The translations under genes and the position numbers were made by a program. Shown here in pieces: positions 1 to 6,488 of a stretch of 7,369 nt of DNA. Each line of letters starts with the position of its first letter. The first letter of the stretch is position 1. Below the pieces are notes generated by a model that was not told where the DNA came from, ran no database searches, and saw only the letters and a program-made list of their open reading frames with translations. The stretch comes from Sedimentisphaerales bacterium (GTDB lineage: Bacteria > Planctomycetota > Phycisphaerae > Sedimentisphaerales > Anaerobacaceae), in the NCBI GenBank assembly GCA_016933985.1, contig JAFGTU010000388.1:1-7369 (forward strand). Reading direction: 5' to 3'.

Positions 1-941
1 CGCGGAAACTCCACAAACTCATCGAGAAACAGTATTCCGAAATGGGCGAGCGACAATTCTCCGGGCCGAGGAGTCGTTCCGCCGCCTATTAAGGCCGGAC
101 CGCTGGCCGAATGATGCGGCATCCGCACCGGGCGGGTCGCAAGCAGCGGCTTGCCCTTGCTCAGCAGCCCCACTGATGAATATATCTGCGTCGTCTCAAG
201 CGATTCGGCCAGGCTCAGCGTCGGCAGGATAGTCGTAAGTCTCTGGGCCAGCATCGTTTTGCCGGCCCCGGGCGGGCCTATCATCATAATATTGTGGCCG
301 CCCGCCGCGGCTACGGTCAGCGCACGCTTGACGCTGTGCTGGCCCTTGACATCGGCAAAATCGACGTCGTAGCTCGATGAGACCGCGAAAAGGTCGTCGA
401 TATCAACCGTGGTCGTCTCGAGCGGTAACTGCCCGGACAGAAAGCCGGCGGCCTGTGTCAAAGAGCCGACCGCAAAGACCTCCATCTCCTTGACGACCGC
501 CGCCTCCTCGGCGTTCTCCAACGGCACTATCATCCTACGAAAGCCGTTCGCCGCCGCGGTCATCGCCATACTCAAGACGCCGTTTACGGGGCGAACCCGC
601 CCGTCAAGCGCCAGCTCGCCCAGGACAACAATGTCGTTGAGATCCGGGTTAACAAGGACTCCCTGCCCGATCAGTATCCCCAGCGCTATCGGCAAGTCAA
701 ATGCGGGGCCCGCTTTCTTGACATCTGCAGGGGCAAGATTGACCACCGACTGCGTCTTGGGATACCGGTAGCCGCAGTTGACAATCGCGCTCTTTACCCG
801 CTCGGTGCTCTCTTTCACCGCCGCATCGGGCAGACCGACAATCACGGACTTCTCGAACCCTCCCCGAGCGACGTCAACCTCGACCTCGCAAATCACCCCC
901 TCGATTCCTTCCAACGTAACGCTGTGCAGCCTCGCCAACAT
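1..941 (-). CDS. comM: ComM/YifB-family AAA+ ATPase (Mg-chelatase-like), N-terminal part, runs off left edge
   Basis: Read on the minus strand from ATG at 941-939, the frame is open for 313 codons to the window edge. It starts MLARLHSVTLEGIEG, typical of YifB/ComM. Residues about 20-140 form the ChlI-like N-terminal domain (IVGLPDAAVKES, NLAPADVKKAGPAFDLPIAL, GELALDGRVRPVNG). The AAA+ core has Walker A GPPGAGKT at 222-229, the family block RPVRMPHHSASGPALIGGG at about 270-288, and Walker B ILFLDEF at 303-309 (D307, E308). Family members are about 500 residues, so the C-terminal third is missing only because the window ends. In species where it has been studied, ComM is a hexameric helicase that promotes branch migration during natural transformation. 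That role is family knowledge; no competence genes are visible here. The start is supported by AAGGGA about 5 bases upstream and a promoter just beyond. The catalytic motifs look intact. Confidence 0.95.
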   Translation of the reverse strand, partial: MLARLHSVTLEGIEGVICEVEVDVARGGFEKSVIVGLPDAAVKESTERVKSAIVNCGYRYPKTQSVVNLAPADVKKAGPAFDLPIALGILIGQGVLVNPDLNDIVVLGELALDGRVRPVNGVLSMAMTAAANGFRRMIVPLENAEEAAVVKEMEVFAVGSLTQAAGFLSGQLPLETTTVDIDDLFAVSSSYDVDFADVKGQHSVKRALTVAAAGGHNIMMIGPPGAGKTMLAQRLTTILPTLSLAESLETTQIYSSVGLLSKGKPLLATRPVRMPHHSASGPALIGGGTTPRPGELSLAHFGILFLDEFVEFP

Positions 942-1403
942 ATCAATCCCTTCATTTTGCGTAGAAAGCGGTATTTTAGCCCCTCCCCGCCCCGGACGCA
1001 ACCAGTTTTACGCCCTCAAAGACCCCTACCGGCAAATATTGCCACTAACACCACAACCTCCTCTCCGTTTAACCTAAAGCCTTTGTCTATAGCACTTTAG
1101 CGGGTCCCAACATGGCCACAATCCCCCTTCTTACTCACAGAAACACCAAGATGCATCATAAATGCGGTCCTCTTCGTTCGCTACGAAACCGGTTGAGAAC
1201 CGGTAGAATTTGAGGAATTTGAGCTTGTTTAGAGTGAAAAAAGGCCTGGAGAGATAAAGAATTTCGATTTTTTCCTATCGTTGTACAGAAAGAGCGTTAC
1301 TTTTCGCATTTTTGGCGCATCATTGATATGTGGTAGTTCACAGGGCAAAGTCGTTGGTTTCAGAAAGGTTGTTTCAGGAAATCAATGAGCGAGGAATATC
1401 GTT
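942..1403. other. Divergent intergenic region between comM and the prepilin gene
   Basis: This 462-bp stretch separates comM (minus) from the prepilin gene (plus). The left end carries the comM promoter. In the middle are two copies of AACCGGT separated by GAG (1187-1194 and 1198-1204), followed by a perfect 9-bp tandem repeat GAATTTGAG (1206-1214 and 1215-1223). No convincing reading frame is present; the open frame at 778-1077 is antisense to comM and its leader. I could not identify a clear plus-strand promoter for the prepilin gene. TTGTAC at 1281-1286 has only a poor -10 partner (TCGCAT) 17 bases later. Confidence 0.5.
973..1001 (-). promoter_or_regulatory. Probable sigma70-type promoter of comM
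   Basis: On the minus strand there is TTGCGT (996-1001) as -35, exactly 17 bases of G-rich spacer, and TAAAAT (973-978) as -10. The -10 matches the consensus at five of six positions and the -35 at three. Transcription would start near 966, giving a leader of about 25 bases with the Shine-Dalgarno AAGGGA before the ATG at 941. Spacing and position are right for a housekeeping promoter. This is motif reading only. Confidence 0.5.
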
Positions 1404-2186
1404 ATGCGCGAAAGGAAAGGCTTTACACTAATCGAACTTCTGGTTGTGATTGCGGTTATCGCGCTGCTTATGGCTATTCTCTTGCCGGCACTGCAAAAGG
1501 CAAAATATCAAGCTATGCGTGTAGTCTGCATGAGCAATGTCAGACAGCAGTTGATGATATTCTTCACCTATGCCCAGGACAATGACGGCAAGTTCCCGCC
1601 GCATATGGAGCGCGTACCAATGCGTGTGAAGGACACTTTCGATCCTAATGAGTTAAATATATGGAGCGCTTTCCGTAAAAGCTACATGACCAATAGTCAA
1701 ATTCTGATCTGCCCTATAACGCGAATAATCGGCGCGCATTATGCCAATACCGATTTTGTGCCGAATATGGACGCAAGAGGTCGAACGTTCGGCGGGTGGG
1801 ACAGCAAGGTTGCAGGGACAAACACACCGTCGAGCGTTATCTCGGTAGCTTATAATTGGTATGCGAATTTCACGCCATCGGAATGGGAACCTGTTTGGCC
1901 TGTCACATTTCACAACGGCGAAAGACCCTGGCCCAAGAATACGGTAGAGTGTTCCTCGGATCGAACACTTATAAGCCATAACATTATGGCAAATGAATGG
2001 GGCCTGTATGATAATTCTCACGGTGGAACCGGAACGCAACAGCAAAGTCTCAAAATAGACTCGTCCAAACAAATTGACAATCCGATCGGCCTTGCAGACG
2101 GTCACGCGATATATCGGCTGAAGTCAAAGACGCTTTTGCGGGCATCTTACGTAGGCGACAGGGGATTGGCCGAACTATATTATTAA
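1404..2186 (+). CDS. Prepilin-type N-terminal cleavage/methylation protein (planctomycete pseudopilin-like)
   Basis: The 260-residue product begins MRERKGFTLIELLVVIAVIA, a class III prepilin signal. Cleavage by prepilin peptidase would fall between G6 and F7, with the conserved Glu at +5 (E11), followed by a hydrophobic helix to about residue 30 (LLPALQKAK). A family block follows (C42-M-S-N-V-R, then YAQDNDGKFPPH at 56-67). Near the C-terminus, ADGHA with D232-G233 matches the late DG element of the H-x9-DG proteins common in planctomycetes, but I see no His ten residues upstream, so it is a variant. Such proteins occur in tens of copies per planctomycete genome, are membrane-anchored with the body outside, and mostly lack a known role; a type II secretion or pilus minor pilin is only one option. 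The start is set by GAGGAA at 1391-1396, seven bases before ATG. An ATG at 1385 opens another frame and is rejected. Two beta-helix genes follow on the same strand, the first 109 bp downstream. Confidence 0.9.
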   Translation: MRERKGFTLIELLVVIAVIALLMAILLPALQKAKYQAMRVVCMSNVRQQLMIFFTYAQDNDGKFPPHMERVPMRVKDTFDPNELNIWSAFRKSYMTNSQILICPITRIIGAHYANTDFVPNMDARGRTFGGWDSKVAGTNTPSSVISVAYNWYANFTPSEWEPVWPVTFHNGERPWPKNTVECSSDRTLISHNIMANEWGLYDNSHGGTGTQQQSLKIDSSKQIDNPIGLADGHAIYRLKSKTLLRASYVGDRGLAELYY

Positions 2187-2284
2187 ACTCTGCAATCAAT
2201 TTCTCCGGGGTTAAAGAGTAACCAAAAGGCCGTAACCGAATGGGGCACATAACAAATAGAACAAGGTGAAACTGCAGAAACGAT

Positions 2285-2290
2285 AGGAGG
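2285..2290 (+). promoter_or_regulatory. Strong Shine-Dalgarno of the first beta-helix gene
   Basis: AGGAGG lies five bases before the ATG at 2296 (spacer ACATA). The same layout recurs before the second paralogue as AGGAGA-ACATA-ATG at 4361-4374. This fixes both starts and shows that the duplicated unit includes the translation leader. Confidence 0.8.
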
Positions 2291-2295
2291 ACATA

Positions 2296-4293
2296 ATGGA
2301 AAAGCTAACAGGTTTGATGGTCGTCGCTCTGATAATTGGGCTGGCAGTAGATTCGGCCGAAAGTAAGACAATTCACGTCAAGGTGGGCGGAACGGGGGAT
2401 GGGAGTAGCTGGGCTACCGCCTTCGGGGATTTACAAAGCGCGCTTGACGATGCCGACCCGAATGACGAAATTTGGGTGGCAGAAGGAACGTACATTCCTA
2501 CTGAGCTTTCTGATCCCTGCGATTCACGGTCGGCTACATTTTCAATGAAGAACGGAGTGGGAATATACGGCGGATTCCCTGCTGTGGGTGACCCGAACCG
2601 GGATGACCGTGATCATGAGGTGTACGTAACCGTCCTCTCCGGGGACCTACTGGGCAACGATGATCCTGGTACTGCTGTTGCTGATCTCTTGAATGATCCG
2701 TGCCGCGGCGACAACAGTTATCATGTTGTTACCGGAACCGGAGAGTCTTCAGTTCCCAACACCATTCTCGATGGTTTCACTGTTACCGCCGGCAACGCCA
2801 ACGATTATTGGCCGGATAGCGACGGGGGGGGATTATACCGGTACCCCGGTTTGATCAATAAATGCACTATCACCGGCAACTCGGCGGGCGACCGCGGAGG
2901 CGGGGTACAATGCGCATCCGGCGATGCGATTGTCACCGATTGCACGTTTGCCGGCAATTCCGCCCATGAAGGCGGAGCCATGAGTCAGGAAGCCTACGGC
3001 CAAATGAGGGTGAGTGGCTGCATATTCACCAACAACCTGGCGGACTACGGAGGTGGTGTTTTCGTCCTGTACGCCTTGTCGCTGACTGATTGCACGTTTA
3101 CCGGCAATTTAGCAGTGGAGGAAGGCGGCGGGATCTTCAGCGACGAAGGGGGACTCGCGATAAACAACTGCACGTTCAGCAGCAACTCGGCGGAATTCGG
3201 TGGAGGAATTCACAGCACTCGCTGCTACAGCTTGACGCTGACTAATTGCACCTTCAGCAACAACTCGGCACGATGGTGGGGTGGGGGAATGTACGACAAA
3301 TACGCCGAAAGCGCTACGCTGACTAATTGCACGTTTACCGGGAACTCAGCGGGCGAGTATGGCGGCGGGATGTACAAACACGGCAGCAGAATGACCGTGA
3401 TCGGCTGCACTTTCAACGGCAACTCGGCATGGTGGGGTGGAGGGATGTATAACGACTACTTCATCGGCTCGGTGACAAATTGCACGTTTAGCGGCAACTC
3501 GACAATAGAGGAAGGGGCCGGGATGTACAACCTGAGGGGGAACCCGATAGTGACCGGCTGCACTTTCAGCGGCAACTGGTCTTACGCCGGCGGCGGTATG
3601 GATAACGATGAGTGCACCGTGAAGGTGGCCGATTGCACTTTCACCGGCAACTCGGCCGTCTATGGCGGCGGGGGGATGGATAACTTCGACAGCAGTGTGA
3701 CCATCTCTCAGTGCACTTTCTGTGACAACCGGGCTTACGATGGGGACGGCACCAGTTTGCGTAACGAGGCTTGCAGCCCTGTGGTGGCCAACTGTATCCT
3801 CTGGGGCAATACCGCCGAAGATTATCCGCAGATATACGGAACTGCGAGTGTTACGTTCTCGAACGTGCAAGGGGGATGGGAAGGCATGGGCAATATCGAC
3901 ATCGATCCCTGTTGCACCGATCCCGGCCACTGGGAAGACCCGTGCGGCACGCCTGACTACTACCGGGACGACATCTTCATCCCCGGGGACTACCATCTTA
4001 AATCCCAGGCAGGCAGATACGACCCGGAAACGGAAATGTGGGTTTATGACGATGTTACCAGCCCCTGCATAGATGCGGGCGACCCGATGAATCCAATAGG
4101 CCGCGAACCGTTTCCAAATGGTGGGATTATCAATATGGGGGCATACGGCGGAACAACAGAAGCCAGCAAATCCTACTTTGGCAAACCACCCTGCGAAATT
4201 ATCGTAGCGGGCGATGTGAACGGAGATTGCGAGGTGAACTTCCCGGACTTTTGCCTAATGGCTTTGCATTGGTGTAAGGAGAATAATCCATAG
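2296..4293 (+). CDS. Secreted Pmp-like right-handed beta-helix protein with C-terminal dockerin-like calcium loop (paralogue A, 13 coils)
   Basis: The 665-residue product has a Sec signal peptide (hydrophobic 7-18, probable cleavage after A21-E22-S23). An N-terminal cap follows (KTIHVKVGGTGDGSSWA from residue 24, then DEIWVAEGTY). LDGFTVTAGNA at 158-168 leads into the coils. The coils repeat about every 26 residues, each with Cys-Thr-Phe-x-x-Asn-Ser-Ala and then GGG(M/I/V). The coil cysteines are at 190, 216, 242, 266, 292, 318, 345, 371, 397, 422, 447, 473 and 500. The pattern combines the FxxN and GG(A/G) motifs of chlamydial polymorphic outer membrane protein repeats. Residues about 518-630 form a conserved block (VTFSNVQGGWEG, SPCIDAGDP, NMGAYGG). 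D640, N642, D644, E646, N648 and D651 form one EF-hand/dockerin-type loop. There is no autotransporter barrel. It is probably exported and surface-bound or extracellular; adhesin or carbohydrate binding is conceivable, but I see no catalytic motif. The paralogue lies 78 bp downstream. Confidence 0.9.
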   Translation: MEKLTGLMVVALIIGLAVDSAESKTIHVKVGGTGDGSSWATAFGDLQSALDDADPNDEIWVAEGTYIPTELSDPCDSRSATFSMKNGVGIYGGFPAVGDPNRDDRDHEVYVTVLSGDLLGNDDPGTAVADLLNDPCRGDNSYHVVTGTGESSVPNTILDGFTVTAGNANDYWPDSDGGGLYRYPGLINKCTITGNSAGDRGGGVQCASGDAIVTDCTFAGNSAHEGGAMSQEAYGQMRVSGCIFTNNLADYGGGVFVLYALSLTDCTFTGNLAVEEGGGIFSDEGGLAINNCTFSSNSAEFGGGIHSTRCYSLTLTNCTFSNNSARWWGGGMYDKYAESATLTNCTFTGNSAGEYGGGMYKHGSRMTVIGCTFNGNSAWWGGGMYNDYFIGSVTNCTFSGNSTIEEGAGMYNLRGNPIVTGCTFSGNWSYAGGGMDNDECTVKVADCTFTGNSAVYGGGGMDNFDSSVTISQCTFCDNRAYDGDGTSLRNEACSPVVANCILWGNTAEDYPQIYGTASVTFSNVQGGWEGMGNIDIDPCCTDPGHWEDPCGTPDYYRDDIFIPGDYHLKSQAGRYDPETEMWVYDDVTSPCIDAGDPMNPIGREPFPNGGIINMGAYGGTTEASKSYFGKPPCEIIVAGDVNGDCEVNFPDFCLMALHWCKENNP

Positions 4294-4371
4294 AATCACG
4301 GCATGATGAATATACGGTGGACTGCATAAGAACAAGAAAAGGTCAAACTGGAAAAATGATAGGAGAACATA

Positions 4372-6081
4372 ATGGATAGGCGAGCAGGTTTGATAGTCGT
4401 TGTTCTGATAGTCGCGCTGGTGGCACGTTCGGCTGAAAGCAAAATAATTCACGTCAAGATGGGCGGGACGGGGGATGGAAGCAGTTGGGCAAGCGCATAC
4501 TGGGATTTGCAGGATGCCCTTGACGATGCCGAGCCGAATGACGAGATTTGGGTGGCGGCGGGCACTTACAGACCCACGTGGGATTACAACATGGACTATG
4601 GCGACCGCGGCAAGCACTTCCGGATGATCAACAGCGTGGGCATTTACGGTGGGTTCCCGAATACGGGCGATCCGCTTTGGGTGAATCGCGATTCGGATAC
4701 GTGGGAGACTATCCTCAGTGGCGATCTTGACGGGAACGACGGGCCTGTGACGAATCCCGAAGACTTGCTCAGCGACCCCAACCGGTCGGAGAACTGCTAC
4801 AATGTCTTCCACCATAACAGGCGGTCGGATATTGACCCGAACGCTGTGTTGGACGGGTTCACCATCACCGGAGGCAACGCCAATTATACTTATGGAGGGA
4901 GCTACAGCGAGGGGGGCGGGATGTACAACTACGACAGCAACCCGACAATGATCCACTGCACCTTCAGGGGCAACTCTGCCGAGTACGGCGGGGGCATTTA
5001 CAGCAACGACAGCAATCAGACAGTAACCCACTGCACGTTCAGGGGCAACGCCGCCGAATACGGCGGCGGGATGTACTGCTCGAACAGTGATAATCTGACC
5101 CTGGATCATTGCACATTCAGCGGAAACCTCGCCGTATTAGGCGGTGGGGTGTATCACGAATACAGCGAGAGTTCGACGGTGAGAAATTGCACTTTCAGCG
5201 AAAATTCGGGAGGCGAGTACGGCGGCGGGATTTACAGCTATGACAGTAGGGGGACAGTAACCGGTTGCATTTTTAAGGATAACTACGTCGAATACGGTGG
5301 AGGGATGCATAACGAGCACTTCGTCGGCTCGGTGACTAATTGCACGTTTACCGGAAACTCGGCATATAATGAGACGGGGGGCGGGATGTGCAACGAGTAC
5401 GGCACGCCGATAGTGACCGGCTGCACCTTCACCGGCAACATCGCCGCGTACGGCGGCGGAATTTGCAACCACGAAAGCAACGCGACAATCGCTCAGTGCA
5501 CCTTCTGTGACAATCGCGGTTTGTCTAAGGGTAAGGGCTGTGGGATGCATAGCTGGGATGGCAGCGTTGTCGTGACTGACTGCATCTTCTGGAGCAATAC
5601 TTGTGCTGATAACCCCCAGATATCCGGAACGCCGGTCGTTACCTTCTCGAACGTGCAAGGCGGGTGGGAAGGCGTGGGCAATATCGACGTCGATCCCTGC
5701 TGCGTCAATCCCGGCCACTGGGAAGACCCGTGCGGCACGCCCGCCTACTTCCGGGATGATATCTTCATTCCTGGCGACTACCATCTGAAATCCGAAGGAG
5801 GGAGATACGATCAGGACACGCAACTATGGATCTTTGATGATGTGACCAGCCCCTGCATAGATGCGGGCGACCCAATGAGCCCCATAGGCCGCGAACCGTT
5901 CCCCAACGGTGGGATCGTCAATATGGGAGCATACGGAGCAACCACCGAAGCCAGCAAATCCTACTTTGGGACTCTCCCCTGTGAGACTATAGCAGCAGGA
6001 GATATAAACGGGGATTGCGAAGTGAATTTCCTCGACTTTTGCCTAATGGCTCTGCATTGGCCTGAGGATAGCGAGCTGTAA
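4372..6081 (+). CDS. Secreted Pmp-like right-handed beta-helix protein with C-terminal dockerin-like calcium loop (paralogue B, 9 coils)
   Basis: The 569-residue product is a tandem paralogue of the gene just upstream. It has the same signal-peptide plan (cleavage likely after S23), the same N-terminal cap (GGTGDGSSWA at 31-40, NDEIWVAAGTY), LDGFTITGGNA at 160-170, and coils with cysteines at 196, 221, 247, 273, 299, 324, 351, 376 and 404. From the last coil Cys to the end is 165 residues, exactly as in paralogue A. The 96-residue length difference is therefore explained by four fewer coils (about 102 residues) less a cap six residues longer. The C-terminus carries the calcium-loop pattern D544, N546, D548, E550, N552, D555. 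The stop is TAA at 6079-6081. Function is unknown beyond an exported beta-helix with a possible calcium-dependent attachment or sorting motif. It could share a transcript with the upstream paralogue; no terminator is visible in the 78-bp gap. Confidence 0.9.
   Translation: MDRRAGLIVVVLIVALVARSAESKIIHVKMGGTGDGSSWASAYWDLQDALDDAEPNDEIWVAAGTYRPTWDYNMDYGDRGKHFRMINSVGIYGGFPNTGDPLWVNRDSDTWETILSGDLDGNDGPVTNPEDLLSDPNRSENCYNVFHHNRRSDIDPNAVLDGFTITGGNANYTYGGSYSEGGGMYNYDSNPTMIHCTFRGNSAEYGGGIYSNDSNQTVTHCTFRGNAAEYGGGMYCSNSDNLTLDHCTFSGNLAVLGGGVYHEYSESSTVRNCTFSENSGGEYGGGIYSYDSRGTVTGCIFKDNYVEYGGGMHNEHFVGSVTNCTFTGNSAYNETGGGMCNEYGTPIVTGCTFTGNIAAYGGGICNHESNATIAQCTFCDNRGLSKGKGCGMHSWDGSVVVTDCIFWSNTCADNPQISGTPVVTFSNVQGGWEGVGNIDVDPCCVNPGHWEDPCGTPAYFRDDIFIPGDYHLKSEGGRYDQDTQLWIFDDVTSPCIDAGDPMSPIGREPFPNGGIVNMGAYGATTEASKSYFGTLPCETIAAGDINGDCEVNFLDFCLMALHWPEDSEL
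4953..5060 (+). repeat. Adjacent near-identical coil units at the DNA level in paralogue B
   Basis: CCACTGCA-C-TTCAGGGGCAAC begins at 4953 and CCACTGCA-C-GTTCAGGGGCAAC at 5028, 75 bases (25 codons) apart. Each is followed by GCCGA(G/A)TACGGCGG. The neighbouring coils differ by few bases, which points to recent local duplication or gene conversion within the repeat region. Other coils in both genes match at protein level but have diverged more in DNA. Confidence 0.6.
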
Positions 6082-6183
6082 CGCTCCAACCAATAAATAT
6101 CCCATCAATAATCCGGCATTCGACAAAAGCAATTATCGCGATAGGTTACCTTCGCTTTCACGCCGAACTCTCGCGTACCGCAT

Positions 6184-6198
6184 GCGCTTGTCAAGCGC
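6184..6198. repeat. Inverted repeat GCGCTTG-T-CAAGCGC
   Basis: Seven bases on each side of a single T are perfectly complementary. As RNA it would fold as a six-pair stem with a GTC loop. It sits 19 bases before the tandem 11-bp repeat and about 120 bases from the tRNA fragment. No T-tract follows, so it is not an intrinsic terminator. It could be a protein-binding site. Confidence 0.55.
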
Positions 6199-6216
6199 AG
6201 GAAGTGCAAAAAAATG

Positions 6217-6238
6217 AGTGACGCAAAAGTGACGCAAA
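6217..6238 (+). repeat. Perfect tandem 11-bp repeat (AGTGACGCAAA x2)
   Basis: Two abutting, identical copies of AGTGACGCAAA occupy 6217-6227 and 6228-6238. They lie about 80 bases from the tRNA fragment. Short direct repeats of this length beside an att core resemble arm-type binding sites of tyrosine recombinases. That reading is inference; the repeat itself is exact. A second tandem pair sharing TGACG lies on the other side of the fragment. Confidence 0.7.
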
Positions 6239-6319
6239 TGGGCATTTTCCGGGATTCTCAGGGGCGAAGAAGCGAGCGGCCCTTTCTGTAAACCTATGTT
6301 CTGCAAAGGCTTACAAAAA

Positions 6320-6367
6320 CACGCCCGGCAGGATTCGGACCTGCGACCTACGGATTAGAAATCCGTT
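6320..6367 (-). pseudogene. 3' fragment of a tRNA-Arg(UCU) gene, probable attachment-site scar
   Basis: On the minus strand this reads as the second half of a tRNA. The anticodon stem is ACGGA/TCCGT around loop TTTCTAA (anticodon TCT, 6355-6361). The variable region is AGGTC, the T-stem GCAGG/CCTGC, the T-loop TCCGAAT (6333-6339), the 3' acceptor strand CGGGCGT, then G73 and no encoded CCA. The 5' acceptor strand and D-arm are absent: the bases beyond 6367 go straight into an unrelated inverted repeat. The T-loop has C at position 55 in place of the near-universal U, so it is probably not under selection as a tRNA. Tyrosine recombinases of phages and islands often integrate within the anticodon-to-3' segment, and at one element end they leave just such a fragment. 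It is not a group I intron split, because the anticodon arm is whole. Confidence 0.85.
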
Positions 6368-6377
6368 GGCGATGTTG

Positions 6378-6402
6378 TAAGTGCTTTATTGCGAAGCACT
6401 TA
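6378..6402. repeat. Perfect 9-bp inverted repeat with 7-base loop
   Basis: TAAGTGCTT (6378-6386), loop TATTGCG, and AAGCACTTA (6394-6402) are exact complements. The repeat lies ten bases beyond the broken edge of the tRNA fragment. Another exact 7-bp pair, TTGCGAA (6389-6395) and TTCGCAA (6414-6420), overlaps it, so the two stems cannot form together. A run of six T at 6410-6415 lies seven bases after the first stem, too far for a standard terminator. Confidence 0.7.
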
Positions 6403-6488
6403 TGGCGCGTTTTTTCGCAAAGAACAAGGGTCGCAAGTGGCTAACAAACCAACAACAAGTGGTAGGCAATCTGGTATCTACTGCTCAC

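Noticed and set aside
151..1077. Three plus-strand open frames at 151-372, 409-771 and 778-1077
   Set aside because: The first two are antisense to comM and the third covers its start and leader. The minus strand has intact Walker A and B and family motifs through the same region.
1..2186. A competence cluster linking comM with the pilin-like gene
   Set aside because: The genes are divergent and 462 bp apart, and no other competence or pilus-assembly gene is visible. Prepilin-like proteins of this type are very numerous in planctomycetes.
2863..3750. Regular short repeats at about 78-bp spacing, superficially like a CRISPR or minisatellite array
   Set aside because: The period is in whole codons and encodes C-T-F-x-x-N...GGG coils in one long frame with a signal peptide; copies are degenerate at the DNA level. 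It is a protein repeat.
4255..5109. Long open frame of 284 codons on the minus strand
   Set aside because: It is antisense to the second beta-helix gene. Its low-complexity HPAAVFGGVAPE-like pattern mirrors the coding repeat. The same holds for the minus frames at 3346-3996 and 5137-5823.
6320..6430. tmRNA or a split tRNA interrupted by a group I intron
   Set aside because: A complete anticodon arm with a normal variable region is present, which tmRNA lacks. An anticodon-loop intron would separate the anticodon stem strands, and they are together here.
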